From: Streptomyces venezuelae
Lineage (GTDB): Bacteria; Actinomycetota; Actinomycetes; Streptomycetales; Streptomycetaceae
Direction of reading: 5' to 3'
Length of the DNA stretch: 64,000 bases
Assembly (NCBI RefSeq): GCF_008642295.1
Contig: NZ_CP029190.1
Coordinates: 2,576,001 to 2,640,000 of the forward strand
In this document: positions 7,431-22,400 of the stretch, piece after piece
How positions within the stretch are numbered: position 1 is the first letter of the stretch
How the letters are laid out: each line of letters begins with the position of its first letter
Notes under the pieces: generated by a model
Told to the model about the DNA's origin: nothing
Seen by the model: the letters and a program-made list of their open reading frames with translations, nothing else
The model's database searches: none
Translations under genes and position numbers: made by a program

Positions 7431-10400
7431 ACCTGAACTCCATTTCCATCCGACTGCTTTGCGGAAACTTCTCGACCGACGATCCGGCACATCTCGGCAG
7501 CAGGTTCCGGCAGCACCATTTCGTGGTGGGTGGTCTCGATGTCGTACTGCTTGACGGTGCCCGTGATGAACGGCTTCCACAGGTCGCCGAACCGTGCGTC
7601 CGGATTGGGCACGGCATTGAAGAAGAGCGCGTCTCCGTGGAACACGGGCGAATTGAATCCGGGTGTCAGAGACGTGTGGTTGAGGATGACGCGCACCGCG
7701 TTGTCCAGGAACGACTCGTGGTCCTCCGAGCCGGCCAGGCCGGTGAGCTGCTCCTGGAAGTACTCCCGGAGCGCGCCCGCGGTGGGCGATGCCTGCGTGA
7801 CCAGGTACGTACTGGGCACGCTGTCCAGCATCGCCAGCAGCGCCACCTCGTGCCCGCGCTGCTGCAGTTCGGCGGCGATCGCCTGGGCGAACGTACCGCC
7901 GATGGAATATCCGGCCAGGTGGAAGGGGCCTTCCGGCTGGATCTCCAGGATCTCCCCGACATAGTCGAGGATCATCTCGTCGATGGACTCGGGCAGTTTC
8001 GTCCGGCCGTCGAATCCCTTCGCCTGGATTCCGTTGATCGTCGTGTACTGCGGAAGACGACCGGCGAATCCGAGGTAGGGCCAGCATATGCCGCCACCGG
8101 GGTGGATGAACCACAGAGTTCGGTCATTTGTCAGGGAATTGGCGCCGCCCTTGATGGACAGGACCGCACCGAAGGGGTCACCGGCGCCGCCGGACGAACC
8201 CTCCGCCTCCAGGTAGCCCACCAGCTCGGCGACCGTCGGGGAGTCGAACACCGCCCGCAGCGGGAGGTTGACGCCCAGCACGATCCGGATGCGGGTGATG
8301 AGGCGGGAGGCCAGCAGGGAGTGTCCGCCCCGGACGAAGAAGCTGTCGTCGATGGTGACCGACTCGAGCCCCAGCACCTCCGCGAACAGGCCGCAGAGGA
8401 TCTCCTCGCGCGGGGTCCGCGGCGCACGGCCGGCCGACTCCCCCGCGTAGTCCGGCGCGGGCAGCGCCCGCTTGTCCAGCTTGCCGCTCAGGGTCAGCGG
8501 CACCTCCTCGATGGCCACCAGCGCGGCGGGCACCATGTGCTCGGGCAGCCGGTCCCGCAGCAGTCCGCGCACCTCGGCGAGCAGGTCCCCGGACGTCTCG
8601 GACGTCTCGGACTCCCCGCCGGCCGGCACCACATAGCCGACCAGGCGCTTGTCCCCGCGCTGGGCGTCGACCACCACCACCGCCCGGTCCACGGCGGGGT
8701 GTGAGGCCAGGGCGGCCTCGATCTCGCCGAGCTCGATGCGGAAGCCGCGGATCTTGACCTGGTCGTCGGCCCGGCCGCGGAAGACCAGCTCGCCGGCCTC
8801 GTTCCAGGACACCACGTCGCCGGTCCGGTACATCCGCTCGCCGGGCCGCCCGAACGGGGAGGCCACGAAGCGCTCGGCGGTCACGGTCGGCTTGCCGAGG
8901 TACCCGCGGGCCACGCCGGGCCCGGCGATGTACAGCTCGCCGGCCACGCCCACGGGCACCGGCTGGAGCGCCGCGTCCAGCACGTACACCCGGGTGTTGT
9001 GGATCGGCGTACCGATCGGGAACACCGTGCCGTCCGGGGTCATCGGCGCGCCCATCGTGGCGCACACCGTGGTCTCCGTCGGGCCGTAGACGTTCATCAT
9101 CCGGCGGCCCGGCGCCCAGGCGGCGACCAGCTCCGGGGCCGGCGATTCGCCACCGACCAGCAGGGAGACCACGCTGGTCAGCGCGTCCGTGGGAAGCGCG
9201 GCCAGCATCGCGGGCGGCAGCATCATGTGCGTCACCTGGTGCCGGTCGACGGTGTCGGCCAGCGGCAGGCCCGGAGCCAGCTGCTCCTTGTCGGCGACCA
9301 CCAGGGCCGCTCCGGACAGCAGGACCGTGAACATCTCGCAGATCGACACGTCGAAGCTGGGCGAGACGAGCTGGAGCATCCGGCTGCCGGCGGTGACGGC
9401 CATCTTCTCCGTGTGGGCGGCGACCAGGCTGGCGATGCCCCGGTGGGTGACCACGGTGCCCTTGGGGCGGCCGGTGGAACCCGAGGTGTAGATGACGTAC
9501 GCGGCGCTGTCGAGGGTCTGGAACCGCTGGACCGGGGCGAGGGCCCCGCCCGATCCGGCCTCGTCCCGGGCGGCCTCGTCGACCCGCAGGGTCGGCAGGC
9601 CGTGGCCGGCCATGACCTCGGCCGCGACCGCGTCCACCACGGCCAGCCGGGCGCCCGAGTCCTCGACCATGTAGGCGATGCGCTCGGCCGGGTAGGTGTG
9701 GTCGACGGGCAGGTAGGCGCCGCCCGCCTTGGACACGCCGAGCAGGGCCACCACCAGGTCCGGGGAGCGGCGGGTGGCGACCGCCACCACCGTCTCCGGT
9801 CCGACGCCCTGCGCCACCAGGGCGTGGGCCAGCCGGTTCGCCCGCTCGTCGAGCTCGCGGTAGGTCAGCCGCTCCTCTTCGAAGAGCACCGCCACCGCGT
9901 CCGGGGTGGCGGCGGCCTGCCGCTCGAAGAGGTCCGGGACGGTCCCGTCCGCGGTGGCCGCGGCGGTGGCGTTGAAGCCGGCCAGCAGCCGCTCCCGCTC
10001 GGTCGGCGGCACCATGTCCACCGCGCCGAGCGCCACGTCCGGGTCGGACACCAGCTGGTTCAGCACCCGGGCGAACCGGGCGGCGATCCCCTCGGCGGCC
10101 TCCGCCTCGAACAGGTCCTCCTGGTACTCCATCACCACGTGCAGGGAGTCGTCGGCCGCAGCCGCGATGCCCAGCGGGTAGTGGGTGCCGTTGCCGGTGC
10201 TGACGCCGGTGATGGCGATGCCGCCGTTGACCCCGGTGTCGGCGAGACCGTCCCGGTCCATCGGGAAGGACTCGAAGACGACCACGGTGTCGAACAGGGT
10301 GCCCAGGCCGGTGCTCCGGGTGATCTCCGTCAGTCCGATGTGGTGGTGGTCCATCAGCGGGCCCTGCCGGTCCTGGAGGCCCGTCAGCACCTGGCGCAGG

Positions 10401-13400
10401 GTGTGCCAGGGGGACAGCTCCGCCCGTACCGGGAGGGTGTTGATGAACAGGCCCACCATGGACTCCACCCCGGCCACGGCCGGCGGGCGGCCCGAGACGG
10501 TGGTGCCGAAGACCACGTCCTGACGTCCGGTCAGGCTACCGAGGACGATGGCCCAGGTGCCCTGGACCAGGGTGTTCAGCGTGATGCCGAGGTCGGCGGC
10601 GCTGCGCACCAGTTCGCGGGCGGTCTCGGACGACAGCGGGATCTCGATCTGGCCGACCCGCTCGGGGTCCACCTCGGATCCGGCGCCGGGCGCGATGAGC
10701 GTGGGCTCCTCGACCCCGGCGAGCTCGGTCTCCCAGGCGCGGGCGGACTCGCCTGCGTCCTGTTCGGTCATCCAGCCGAGGAAGTCCCGGTACTTGCGGG
10801 CCCGCGGCAGCACCGAGTCGTCGCCGGCCGAGCCGTAGAGGCGCAGCAGCTCCTGCATCAGCACGCTCAGCGACCAGCCGTCGAGCAGGGCGTGGTGCGA
10901 GGTGAGGACCAGTTCGGCCGTGTCCGCGCCGGTGAGCGCCAGCGAGAGCCGGAGCAGCGGGGCGCGGGTCGGGTCGAAGCGGTTGGCCTGGTCCTCGGCC
11001 AGGAAGCGCTCCAGTGCCCGGTCACGGCGGGCGGCGTCCAGGTCCCGGAGGTCGGTGAACTCCCAGGGGAGTTCGACCTCGTCCAGGACCAGCGCCACCT
11101 GGTTGCCGGCGGCGTCGGAGACGAACGCGGTGCGCAGGTTGGCGTACCGGTCGAGGAGGGCCTGTCCGGCGGTCCGCATCCGGTCGGGGTCCACGGCGCC
11201 GGAGAGGTCGTACACCACCTGGACGTGGTAGGCGTCGTAGGTGGAGTCGGCCATCAGCGACTCGAAGAGCAGGCCGGACTGGAGCGGGGTGAGCGGCCAT
11301 ACGTCGGACAGGGACGGGTAGCGGCGTTCCCAGACCTCCAGCTCGCTCTGGCGGACCGTGACGAGCGGGACGTCGGAGGGGGTCAGGCCGCCGGCGCCCG
11401 GCTGGGCGACATGGCGGGCCAGGCCCTCCAGGGCGGTCCGCCAGAGGTCGGCGAGCTGCTCGACCTCGGTGCGGGCCAGGACTCCGGCGGGGAAGCCGAA
11501 GCGGACGCCCAGCTGCGGGCCCTCCGCGGTGTCGGTGACGGCCGCGTTGATCTCCAGGGTGGACATCACCGGCATGTCGGCGTCGGGGACGGCGATCAGT
11601 TCGCTGCTGCCGGGGGCGAGGGTCCAGCCCAGCCCGCGGAGCTCCTCCGGCATGTCCGTGGTGGAGAACCGGCCGAGGTAGTTGAACGCGATCTGGCCGG
11701 TGCCGTGGCCGCGGAGCTGCTCGGCGGTGTCCTCGTTGAGGTAGCGGAGCAGGCTGTAGCCGAGGCCCTTGTCGGGGATCCGGAGCAGCTGCTCCTTGAC
11801 GGCCTTGACCACGCGTCCGGCGGCGGCGCCGCCGGCCAGGGCCTCGTCGAGGTCCGCTTCGCCGATGTCGAGCCGGACGGGGAACATGCTGGTGAACCAG
11901 CCGACGGTACGGGAGAGATCGGCGCCGGGGACGACGCCTTCCTCACGGCCGTGGCCCTCCAGCTTGACCAGCAGGGAGGACTCCTCGATCCCGCGGGTCC
12001 GCCGCCACTGGGCGACGGCCAGGGCGAGGCCGGTCAGCAGGCCGTCGTTGACACCGCCGCGGAAGGCGGCGGGGACCTCGGTGAGCAGGGCCTCGGTGAC
12101 CCAGCCGGGCACCTTCAGCCAGACGTGCTCGACGGTGGAGACCACGTCCACGGCGGGGTCGATGTCGCGGGAGCCGAGGAGCGGGTCCGGGCCGTCCACC
12201 ACGGACTGCCACAGGCCGAGTTCGGCGACGCGCTTCGGGGAGGCGGCCTCGTCGATCAGGGCCTGGGTCCAGCGGCGCACCGAGGTGCCGACCGCGGGGA
12301 GCTCGGGGGCCTTGCCCTCGCGGATCTGCCCCCAGGCCTCGGCGAGGTCGGGCAGCAGGATGCGCCAGGAGACACCGTCCACGACCAGGTGGTGCAGGAT
12401 CACCAGCAGCCGGCCGGCGCCGGTTCCGGCGTCGAACCAGACGAACTGCGCCATCACACCGGCGGCCGGGTCCAGGCGGCCGGTGGCCGCGTCGAGTTCC
12501 TCGGTGGCGCGGGCCAGCCACGCCTCGTCCCAGGCGCCGTCCCAGTCGATCCGGTGCACCAGGCCCGATACGTCGACCGAGCCGGGCGCGCTGACGATCA
12601 TGCCGCCGGCGGTCAGCTTGGAGCGGAGCAGGTCGTGCCGGTCCCACACCGCGGCCAGGGTGGCGACCAGGCCGTCCCGGTCGATGCCGGCCGGCAGGTC
12701 GGCGACCGTGGACATGGTGAACCGGTCGAATCCGCCGCCCAGTTCGAGGAGGTAGCGGGCCACCGGCAGCAGCGGCATAAAGCCGACGCCGCCGCCCTCG
12801 AACTCCTCCAGGACCACCGCCGCGCCGACCCGCTCGGCCGCGATCAGCGCGAGTTCGGCCACGGTTCGGCACTGGAAGACCTCGCGGGGGCTGACCTCGA
12901 CCCCGCGGGCACGGGACCGGGAGACCACCTGAATAGAGCGGATGCTGTCGCCGCCGATGGCGAAGAAATCGTCGTCGACGCCGACCCGGTCCACGCCGAG
13001 GACCTCGGCGAAGACGACGGCCAGGGTCTCCTCGACCTCGTTCGACGGGCCGCGGTAGACCTCGCCCTTGAACACGGGGTCGGGCAGCGCCGCCCGGTCG
13101 AGCTTGCCGTTGGGGGCCAGCGGCAGCCGGTCCAGCATGACGAAGGCGGACGGGACCATGTACTCCGGCAGACGGGCCGAGGCGAACCGGCGGAGCTCCT
13201 GCGCGGAGACACCGGCGGTGAGGTCCATGCTGTTCTTCTTGGCGGGGGCGTCCTGGTCCGCGGTGCGGGCCGGGACGACATAGCCGACGAGCTGCTTGGC
13301 ATCGCCCTTGCCGGCGCGGACCAGGACGGCGGCCTGCTCGACGCCCGGGTGGGCGGTGAGCGCGGCCTCGATCTCGCCCGGCTCGATCCGCAGGCCGCGG

Positions 13401-16400
13401 ATCTTGACCTGGGCATCGCCACGGCCGACGTACTCCAGGGTGCCCTCGGCGGTCCAGCGGGCCAGGTCGCCGGTGCGGTACATCCGGGAGCCGGGCGGGC
13501 CGAAGGGGTCGGCGACGAAACGTTCCGCCGTCAGGGCGGCACGGCCCCGGTAGCCACGGCCCACGGAGGCGCCGGCCACATAGAGCTCACCCGGGACGCC
13601 CGGCGGGACCGGGGTCAGGCCGGTGCCCAGGACGTACGCCCGGACGTTCTCCAGCGGGGTGCCGATCGGCGCACCGGCGGCACCGTCCCACTCCTCGCCG
13701 GCGGCCAGCGAGAAGGCGGTGGCGTAGAAGGACTCGGTCTGGCCGTAGCCGTTGACCACACGGACGCCGGGGAAGGCCTCCCGGGCCCGGGCCACCAGCG
13801 AGGCCGGCAGGGCCTCGCCCGCGAACACCAGGGTGTCCACACGGGTCTTGCCCGCGATCTGGTCCAGCAGCTCCGCGAAGACCGAGGGGACGGAACTGAT
13901 CACACTGCCCGACCAGCTCTCCCGCTCGCCCAGCTCCAGCACGTCGCGGACCACCTCGACACTGCCGCCCGTGGTCAGCGCGGTCATGATCTCGAACACC
14001 GAGACGTCGAAGTTGACCGAGGTGCCGGCCAGGATCCGGGCACCCGGCTCCAGACCCAGGGCTGCCACCAGGCCCGGCAGGGCACTGGTCACGTTGCCGT
14101 GGGTCACGGCGACGCCCTTGGGGACGCCCGTGGAACCGGAGGTGTACATCACGTACGCCAGGTTGTCCGGGGACGGCGCGGCCGGTACAGCAGCCGCCGC
14201 ACCCTCTGTCAGGTCGATCTTCCCGAGGAAGAGCTCCGCGACCCCGTGCTCCGGCAGCACCCGGGCGGCCTCCTCGTCGAGGAGGAGCAGCTCGGGGGCG
14301 GCCTGTTCCAGCATCAGGCCCAGCCGCCCGCTCGGGAAGCGGGGGTCGATCGGCAGGTAGGCGGCACCGGACTTCAGGATGCCGAGCATCGCGACGACCA
14401 GGTCGGCCGAACGCGAGAGCGCCAGACCCACCACGGACTCCCGCTGCACGCCCCGGTCGGCCAGGGCGCGGGCGAGCCGGTTGGCGCGCTCGTCGAGCTC
14501 CCGGTACGTCAGGGTCTGCTCGCCGGAGACCACGGCCACCGCGTCGGGGGCGGCCTGGGCCTGCGCCTCGAACAGTCCGGTGACGGTGGTGGCCACCGGG
14601 CGGGTGGCCTCGCCGGCCGGGACCGCGGGGCGGGAGAAGCCGTCCAGCAGCTCCTGCTCCCCCGGGACCAGCACGTCCACCGTGGCGATCCGCCGGGCCG
14701 GCTCGGTGACGAGCTGGCGGACCACCTGCACGAAGCGCTCGGCGAGCTTCTCGATGGTGCTTCGGTTGAAGAGGTCCGTCGCGTACTCGAGGTAGCCGAT
14801 CACGCCGGTGCCCGGGATGTCGCCCATGTTGAAGAACAGGTCGAACTTGGCGGTGTCGGTGAACGAGGGCTCCCAGGTGACCTGGAGCCCGCGCATCTCG
14901 AAGTCCTCGCGGGTGATGTTCTGCCAGGCGAACATCACCTGGAACAGCGGGTGGTAGGCGGTGGAGCGCTCCGGGTTGAGGATCTCCACCAGCCGCTCGA
15001 ACGGGGCTTCCTGGTTGTCGTACGCGGTGAGGGCCTTGCCCCGCACCTGCCGCAGCACCTCCTCGAAGGAGGGGTTGCCGGACAGGTCGGCGCGCAGCAC
15101 CCAGGTGTTGACGAAGAAGCCGACCAGCTCGGCCAGTTCCGCGTCGGTGCGGTTGGCGATCGGGGAGCCCATGGTGATGTCGTCACCGCTGCCGAGCCGG
15201 CCGAGCAGCACCGACAGCGCCGACTGGAGCACCATCGAGGCGGTCGCGCCGTGCGTACGGGCCAGCTCTTCGACCGCGGCCGACAGCTGCGGGTCGAGGC
15301 CGAACTCCACCACGTCTCCGCGGTGGCTGGGGGCCGGCGGGCGGGGCCGGTCCACGGGCAGCGGCAGCGGCTGCGGGGCGCCGGCCAGCTCCTGCCGCCA
15401 GTACGAGGCCTGGGCGGTGAGCAGGCTGTCCGGGTCGTCGGCCTCGCCGAGCAGCTCGCGCTGCCACAGCGTGTAGTCGACGTACTGGACCGGCAGTTCC
15501 TCCCAGGCCGGCGCGTGGCCGTCCAGCCGGGCCGCGTAGGCGGCGCCCAGGTCGCGGGCGAGCGGGGCCATCGACTCGCCGTCGACGGCGATGTGGTGGA
15601 TCACCAGGACCAGGCGGTGCTCCTCGGCGCCGGAGCGCACCAGGGCGGCCCGGACCGGGATCTGCGTCGCCATGTGGAACGGGTCCTCGAGGACCTCGGC
15701 CACGGCCTCGGCCACGCCGGTGGCCGACACGTCCACGAGCGGGATGTCCAGGGACACCTCGGCCGCGGGCACGACCTGCTGGTAGGGGTGGCCGTCGGCG
15801 TCCTCCACCATCAGGGTGCGCAGGGTCTCGTGGCGGGCCACCAGGTCGCGGACGGCGGCGCGCAGCGCCTCGACGTTGAGCAGGCCGGCCAGGCGCAGCA
15901 CGAAGGAGTGGTTGTACGTGGACGAGGGGCCCTCGAAGCGGTCCACGAACCACAGCCGGGTCTGGGCGTAGGAGAGCGGCACCCGCTCGGGGCGGGTCTC
16001 GACGCGGCGCAGCTGCGGCCGGGCCGGGCCGGTGGCCGTCAGGTGGCGGCTCAGCTCGGCGACGGTGGGCGCGTCGAACACCAGCCGGACCCGGACCTCC
16101 GCGCCGAGGGCGGCGCGGATCCGGTTGACCAGACGGGTGGCGAGCAGCGAGTGGCCGTTGCGGGCGAAGAAGTCGTCGTCGATGCCGATCCGGTCCACGC
16201 CGAGGACCTCGGCGAACAGCCGGCACAGCACTTCCTCGTTGGCGTTGCGGGGTGCCCGGTAGGCCACGCCGGTGAACTGCGGCTCGGGCAGCGCGGCCCG
16301 GTCCACCTTGCCGTTGGGCAGCAGCGGGAACTTCTCCAGGGTGACGAACGCGGCGGGGACCAGGTGGTCGGGGAGCCGCGCCGAGGTGTAGCCGCGGAGG

Positions 16401-19400
16401 TTCTCAGGTGCCTCGGTGCCGGTGGGGACCACATAGGCGGCGAGGTACTTGGAGGTGCTCTTGCCCTGGCCCTCGCGGGCGACGACCAGGGCCTGGCCCA
16501 CCTCGGGGTGGGTGATCAGGACGGCCTCGACCTCGGCGGGCTCGACGCGGACGCCGCGGATCTTGACCTGGCCGTCGCCGCGGCCGACGTACTCCAGGGT
16601 GCCCTCGGCGGTCCAGCGGGCCAGGTCGCCCGTGCGGTACATGCGCGAGCCGGCCGGGCCGAAGGGATCGGCGACGAAACGTTCCGCCGTGAGGGCGGCA
16701 CGGCCCCGGTAGCCGCGCCCGAGGGAGGCGCCGGCCACATAGAGCTCGCCCGTCACGCCGGGCGGCACCGGGGTCAGGCCGGCGCCCAGGACGTACGCCC
16801 GGACGTTGCCCAGGGGCACGCCGATCGGCGCGCTCGCGCCGCCGGTCCACTCCTCGGCGGCGGCCAGCGAGAAAGCGGTGGCGTAGAAGGACTCGGTCTG
16901 GCCGTAGCCGTTGACCACACGGACGCCGGGGAAGGCCTCCCGGGCCCGGGCCACCAGCGAGGCCGGCAGGCCCTCGCCCGCGAACACCAGGGCCTGCGGG
17001 CTGATCCGGCCCGGCAGGTCGTCCAGCAGCTCGGCGAAGGCCGAGGGGACCGAGCTGATCACATCGGCGGACCAGTCCGTGCGCTCGGCGAGGGCGAGGA
17101 CGTCGCGGACCAGCTCGACGCTGCCGCCGGTGGTCAGCGCCGAGAAGATCTCGAACACCGACACGTCGAAGTTGATCGACGCACCGGCCAGGACCCGCGC
17201 GCCCGGCTCCACACCGAGGGCGTCGACCAGTCCCGGCAGGGCGTTGGTGACGTTCCGGTGGGTGATGGCCACGCCCTTGGGGATGCCGGTGGAGCCGGAG
17301 GTGTACATCACGTACGCCACGTTGTCCGGGAGCGGGGCCACCACGGGGGTCGTGGCACCCGCACCCTCGGCGGCGGTCTCGATCTCGTCGAGGAACAGCC
17401 GGGGGATGTCGGCGGGCGGCAGCACGCCCTGGGCTCCGGCCTCGGTGAGGATCAGCGAGGGTGCCGCGTCGCCCAGGATGAACTCGAGCCGGCGGCTCGG
17501 GTACTCGGGGTCGATCGGCACGTAGCCGGCCCCGGACTTGAGGACGCCGAGGAGGGCGACCACCAGGTCCGCGGTGCGCGGCAGTGCGACGGCGACGACC
17601 GACTCGCGGCCCACGCCGCGGGCGGCCAGGCCGGCCGCCACCCGGTCCGCGCGCTCGTCCAGCTCGCGGTAGGTGAGCGACTGCCCGCCGGCCACCACCG
17701 CGATGGCGTCCGGGGTGGCCGCGGCCTGCTCGGCGAACCGGCCGGGGACGGTGTCCTCGGTGACCGGCACCGTGCCGGTGCTCGTGCCGGCGCCGCGCAG
17801 GATCTGCTCCCGCTCGGCGGGGGCGAGCACGTCCACCGCGCCGACCGGCATGTGCGGGGTGGCCACCAGCTGGGTCAGGACCCGCTCGAAGCGCTCCGCG
17901 AGGGTGTCCACCGCGGCCCGGGCCAGGACGTTGCGCTGGTACTGGAGGGACAGCTGGAGGTTGGGGTCGGCGTCCGCCATCACGGTCAGCGGGTAGTGGG
18001 TGCCGCTGAACGGGGTGATGCCGGTGATGGCAACGCCGGAGGAGGCGTTGGCCTCGCTCAGGCCGACGTGGTCGACGGGATAGGACTCGAACACCACGAT
18101 GGTGTCGAACAGGTTGTTGGTCCCGGCGGCCTGGTAGATCTCGGTCAGGCCGTAGTGGTGGTGGTCGAGCAGCGCCCCCTGCCGGTTCTGGAGGGCGCCG
18201 AGCAGCTCGGCGAAGGTGTCGCCGGGGGCGGCCGGCACCCGCACGGGCAGGGTGTTGATGAACAGGCCCACCATGGACTCGACGTCCGGCACGGCCGGCG
18301 GGCGGCCCGAGACGGTGGCGCCGAACACCACGTCCGAGCGGCCGGTCAGCTGGCCCAGCAGGACCGCCCAGGCGCCCTGGACCAGGGTGTTCAGGGTGAC
18401 CCCGAGGTCGGCGGCGGTGGCGTTCAGACCGTGGGCGAGTTCGGCGGAGAGCGGCACCTCGACCAGGCCGACGTCGTCGCTGTGCGAGTCGGCGCCCTTG
18501 TCGGGCACCAGCAGGGTGGGCTCGTCGAAGCCGTCGAGCTCCTCGGACCAGGCCCGGGCGGCGGCGTCGCGGTCCTGCTCGGCCAGCCACACCAGGAACT
18601 CGCGGAAGCCGCGGACCCGCGGCAGGGCGGTGGCATCGCCGGCGGAACCGTAAAGCCGGAGCAGGTCCTGCATCAGCCAGGGCACCGACCAGCCGTCGAA
18701 CAGCACGTGGTGGGCGGTGAAGACCAGGGCGGAGCGGCCGGGACCGCGGGTGACCAGGGTGATGCGCAGCAGCGGCGGGGTGACCGGGTCGAACCGCGTG
18801 TTGCGGTCCTCGATCAGGAACTGCTGGAACTCCTCTTCGCCCTTGCCGGTCATGTCCAGGTGCTGCCAGGGCAGTTCGACCTCGTCGAGGACGAGCTGGA
18901 CCAGGTCTCCGGCGTCGTCGGAGACGAATGCGGTGCGCAGGTTGGCGTACCGGTCGAGGAGGGCCTGGCCGGCCGCGCGCATCCGGGCGGCGTCCACCGG
19001 GCCGGACAGGTGGTACGCGAACTGCATCTGGTACGCGTCGTAGGTGGCGTCGGACAGCATGGACTCGAAGAGGAGCCCGTTCTGGAGCGGGGTGAGCGGC
19101 CATACGTCGGTCAGGGACGGGTAGCGGCGCTCCCAGACCTCCAGCTCGCTCTGGCGGACCGTGACGAGCGGGACGTCGGAGGGGGTCAGGCCGCCGGCCT
19201 CGGGGCGGGCGGCGTGCCGGACCACGCCTTCCAGGGCGGTCTGCCACAGCTCGGCGAGCTGTTCGACGTCCTCGCGGGCCAGGACGCCGGTCGGGAAGCC
19301 GAACCGGGCGGTCAGCTGCCCGGAGTCGGTGACCAGCGCGTTGATCTCCAGGGTGGACATCACCGGCATGTCGGCGTCGGGGACGGCGATCAGCTCGTTG

Positions 19401-22400
19401 GTGCCGGGGGCCTGGGTCCAGCCCAGGCCGCGCAGCTCCTCGGGCATGTCGGCCGAGTTGAAGACGCCCAGGTAGTTGAAGGCGATCTGGCCGGTGGGGT
19501 ACTCGGCGAGCACGGCGGCGGTGTCGTCGTTGAGGTAGCGGAGCAGGCCGTAGCCGAGGCCCTTGTCGGGGATGCGGAGCAGCTGTTCCTTGACGGCCTT
19601 GATGACCTGCCCGGCGGCGGCGCCGCCCGCGAGGGCCTCTTCGACGTCGGCGGTGCCGAGGTCCAGGCGGACGGGGAACATGCTGGTGAACCAGCCGACG
19701 GTGCGGGAGAGGTCGGCGCCGGGGACGACGCCTTCCTCGCGGCCGTGGCCCTCCAGCTTGACCAGCAGGGAGGACTCGTCGATGCCGCGGCTGCGGCGCC
19801 AGCTCGACACGGCGATGGCCAGGGCGCTGAGCAGGCCGTCGTTGACACCGCCGCGGTAGGCGGCGGGGACGTCGGCGAGCAGCGCGCCGGTGACGGCGGC
19901 CGGCACCTTCAGCCAGACGTAGTCGACGGCGGAGATGGTGTCGGTCTCGGGGTCGATGTCGCGGGAGCCGAGGAGCGGGTCCGGGCCTTCGACCACGGAC
20001 TTCCACAGCTCCAGTTCGGCGAGCCGCTCGGGGCTCTCCGCCGCGTCGATCAGGGCCTGGGTCCAGCGGCGCACCGAGGTGCCGACCGCGGGGAGCTCGG
20101 GGGTCCTGCCGTCGCGGATCCTGCCCCAGGCCTCGGCGAGGTCCGGGAGCAGGATGCGCCAGGAGACGCCGTCGACCACCAGGTGGTGGAGGCTGATGAG
20201 GAGGCGGCCGGCGCCGGCTCCGGCGTCGAACCAGACGAACTGCGCCATCACTCCGGCGCCCGGGTCCAGGCGGCCGGTGGCCGCGTCGAGTTCCTCGGTG
20301 GCGCGCTCGTACCAGGACTCGTCCCAGGCACCCTCCCACTCCACCCGGTGGATGAGGGAGGCGGTGTCGACGGAGCCGGGCGCGGTGACGACCATGCCGT
20401 CGTCGACGAGCCGGGAGCGGAGCAGGTCGTGCCGGTCCCAGACGGCTGCCAGGGTGGCGGCCAGGCCGTCGCGGTCGATGCCGGCGGGAAGGTCGGCGAC
20501 CGTGGACATGGTGAACCGGTGGTAGCCGCCGCCGAGTTCGAGGAGGTAGCGGGCCACCGGCAGCAGCGGCATAAAGCCGACGCCGCCGCCCTCGAACTCC
20601 TCCAGGACCACGGTGGCGCCGGCCCGGCCGCCGGCGGCGATCGCGAGTTCGGCCACGGTGCGGCACTGGAAGACCTCGCGGGGGCTGACCTCGACCCCGC
20701 GGGCGCGGGACCGGGAGACCACCTGGATGGAGCGGATGCTGTCGCCGCCGATGGCGAAGAAGTCGTCGTCGACGCCGACCCGGTCCACGCCGAGGACCTC
20801 GGCGAAGACGGCGGCCAGGGTCTCCTCGACCTCGTTCGACGGGCCGCGGTAGACCTCACCCTTGAACACCGGGGCGGGCAGGGCCGCCCGGTCGAGCTTG
20901 CCGTTGGGGGCCAGCGGCAGCCGGTCGAGCATGACGAAGGCGGACGGGACCATGTACTCCGGCAGGCGCGCGGAGACGAACGTGCGGAGCTCGGCCGTGG
21001 AGACGCCGGCGGTGAGGTCGACGTGCAGGTCGCCGATGCTCTCGGCGGCGCCGGGGTCGCTGCCGAGGACGCCGACCGGGACGACATAGCCGACGAGCTG
21101 CTTGGCGCCGGCCCGCTCGTGGACGGTGACCACGGCCTGGGAGACGCCGGGGTGGGCGGTCAGCGCCGCCTCGATCTCGCCGGGCTCGATCCGCAGGCCG
21201 CGGATCTTGACCTGACTGTCGCCGCGGCCCGCGTACTCCAGCTTGCCCTCGGAGTTCCAGCGGGCCAGGTCGCCGGTGCGGTACATGCGCGAGCCGGCCG
21301 GGCCGAAGGGGTCGGCGACGAAACGTTCCGCCGTCAGGGCGGCGCGGCCGTGGTAGCCACGGCCGACCACGCCGGAGACATAGAGTTCGCCCACCACGCC
21401 CGGGGGCACCGGGGTCAGGCCCGGGCCCAGCACATGGGCGCGCATGTTGCCCAGCGGGTCACCGATCGGCACGCTGCCGTTGGCGTCCCACTCCTGGGCG
21501 CCGTCCACGGTGAAGGTACCGGCGTAGAAGGACTCGGTCTGGCCGTAGCTGTTGACCACGCGGACGCCGGGGAAGGCCTCCCGGGCCCGGGCGATCAGGG
21601 AGGCGGGCAGGGCCTCGCCGGCGAACACCAGGGTGTCCACGCTGGTCTTGCCCGCGATCTGGTCGAGGACCTCGGCGAAGACCGAGGGGACGGAACTGAT
21701 CACACTGCCGGACCAGCCCTCGCGCTCGCCCAGCTCCAGCACGTCGCGGACCACCTCGACGCTGCCGCCGGAGGTGAGCGCGGTGATGATCTCGAAGACG
21801 GAGACGTCGAAGTTGATGGAGGTGCCGGCCAGCATCCTGGAGCCGGGGCCGATCCCGACCACCGAGGCCAGCCGCATCACGCCGTTGACCACACCGTGGT
21901 GGGTGATCGCGACGCCCTTCGGGGTGCCCGTGGAGCCGGAGGTGTACATGACGTACGCCAGGTTGTCCGGACGCAGCGGCACCTCCACCGCGGCGGCCTC
22001 GGCACCCGCCAGGTCCAGGTCCTCCAGGAACAGGCAGGGGGCGTCGTGCTCCGGCAGTCCGCCCGCCGTCGCGAGGTCGGTGAGCAGCAGCACCGGGCGG
22101 GCCTGGGAGAGCACCAGGCTCAGGCGCTTGCTGGGGAAGCGGGGGTCGATCGGCAGGTAGGCGGCGCCGGACTTCATGATGCCGAGCATCGCGACGACCA
22201 GGTCGGCCGAGCGCGGCAGCGCCAGGCCCACCAGGGTCTCCGGCTGCACACCCCGGTCGGCCAGGGCGCGGGCCAGCCGGTTGGCGCGCTCGTCGAGCTC
22301 CCGGTAGGTCAGCGTCTGCTCGCCGAACACGACGGCAACGGCGTCCGGGTCGACGGCGACCTGCTGCTCGAACAGCTCGGGGACGGTGACCGCGGGGGTC

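Noticed and set aside
5831..8704. A 957-codon open frame antisense to the P450, MbtH and NRPS genes
   Set aside because: The opposite strand carries unmistakable P450, MbtH and NRPS domains; this frame has none.
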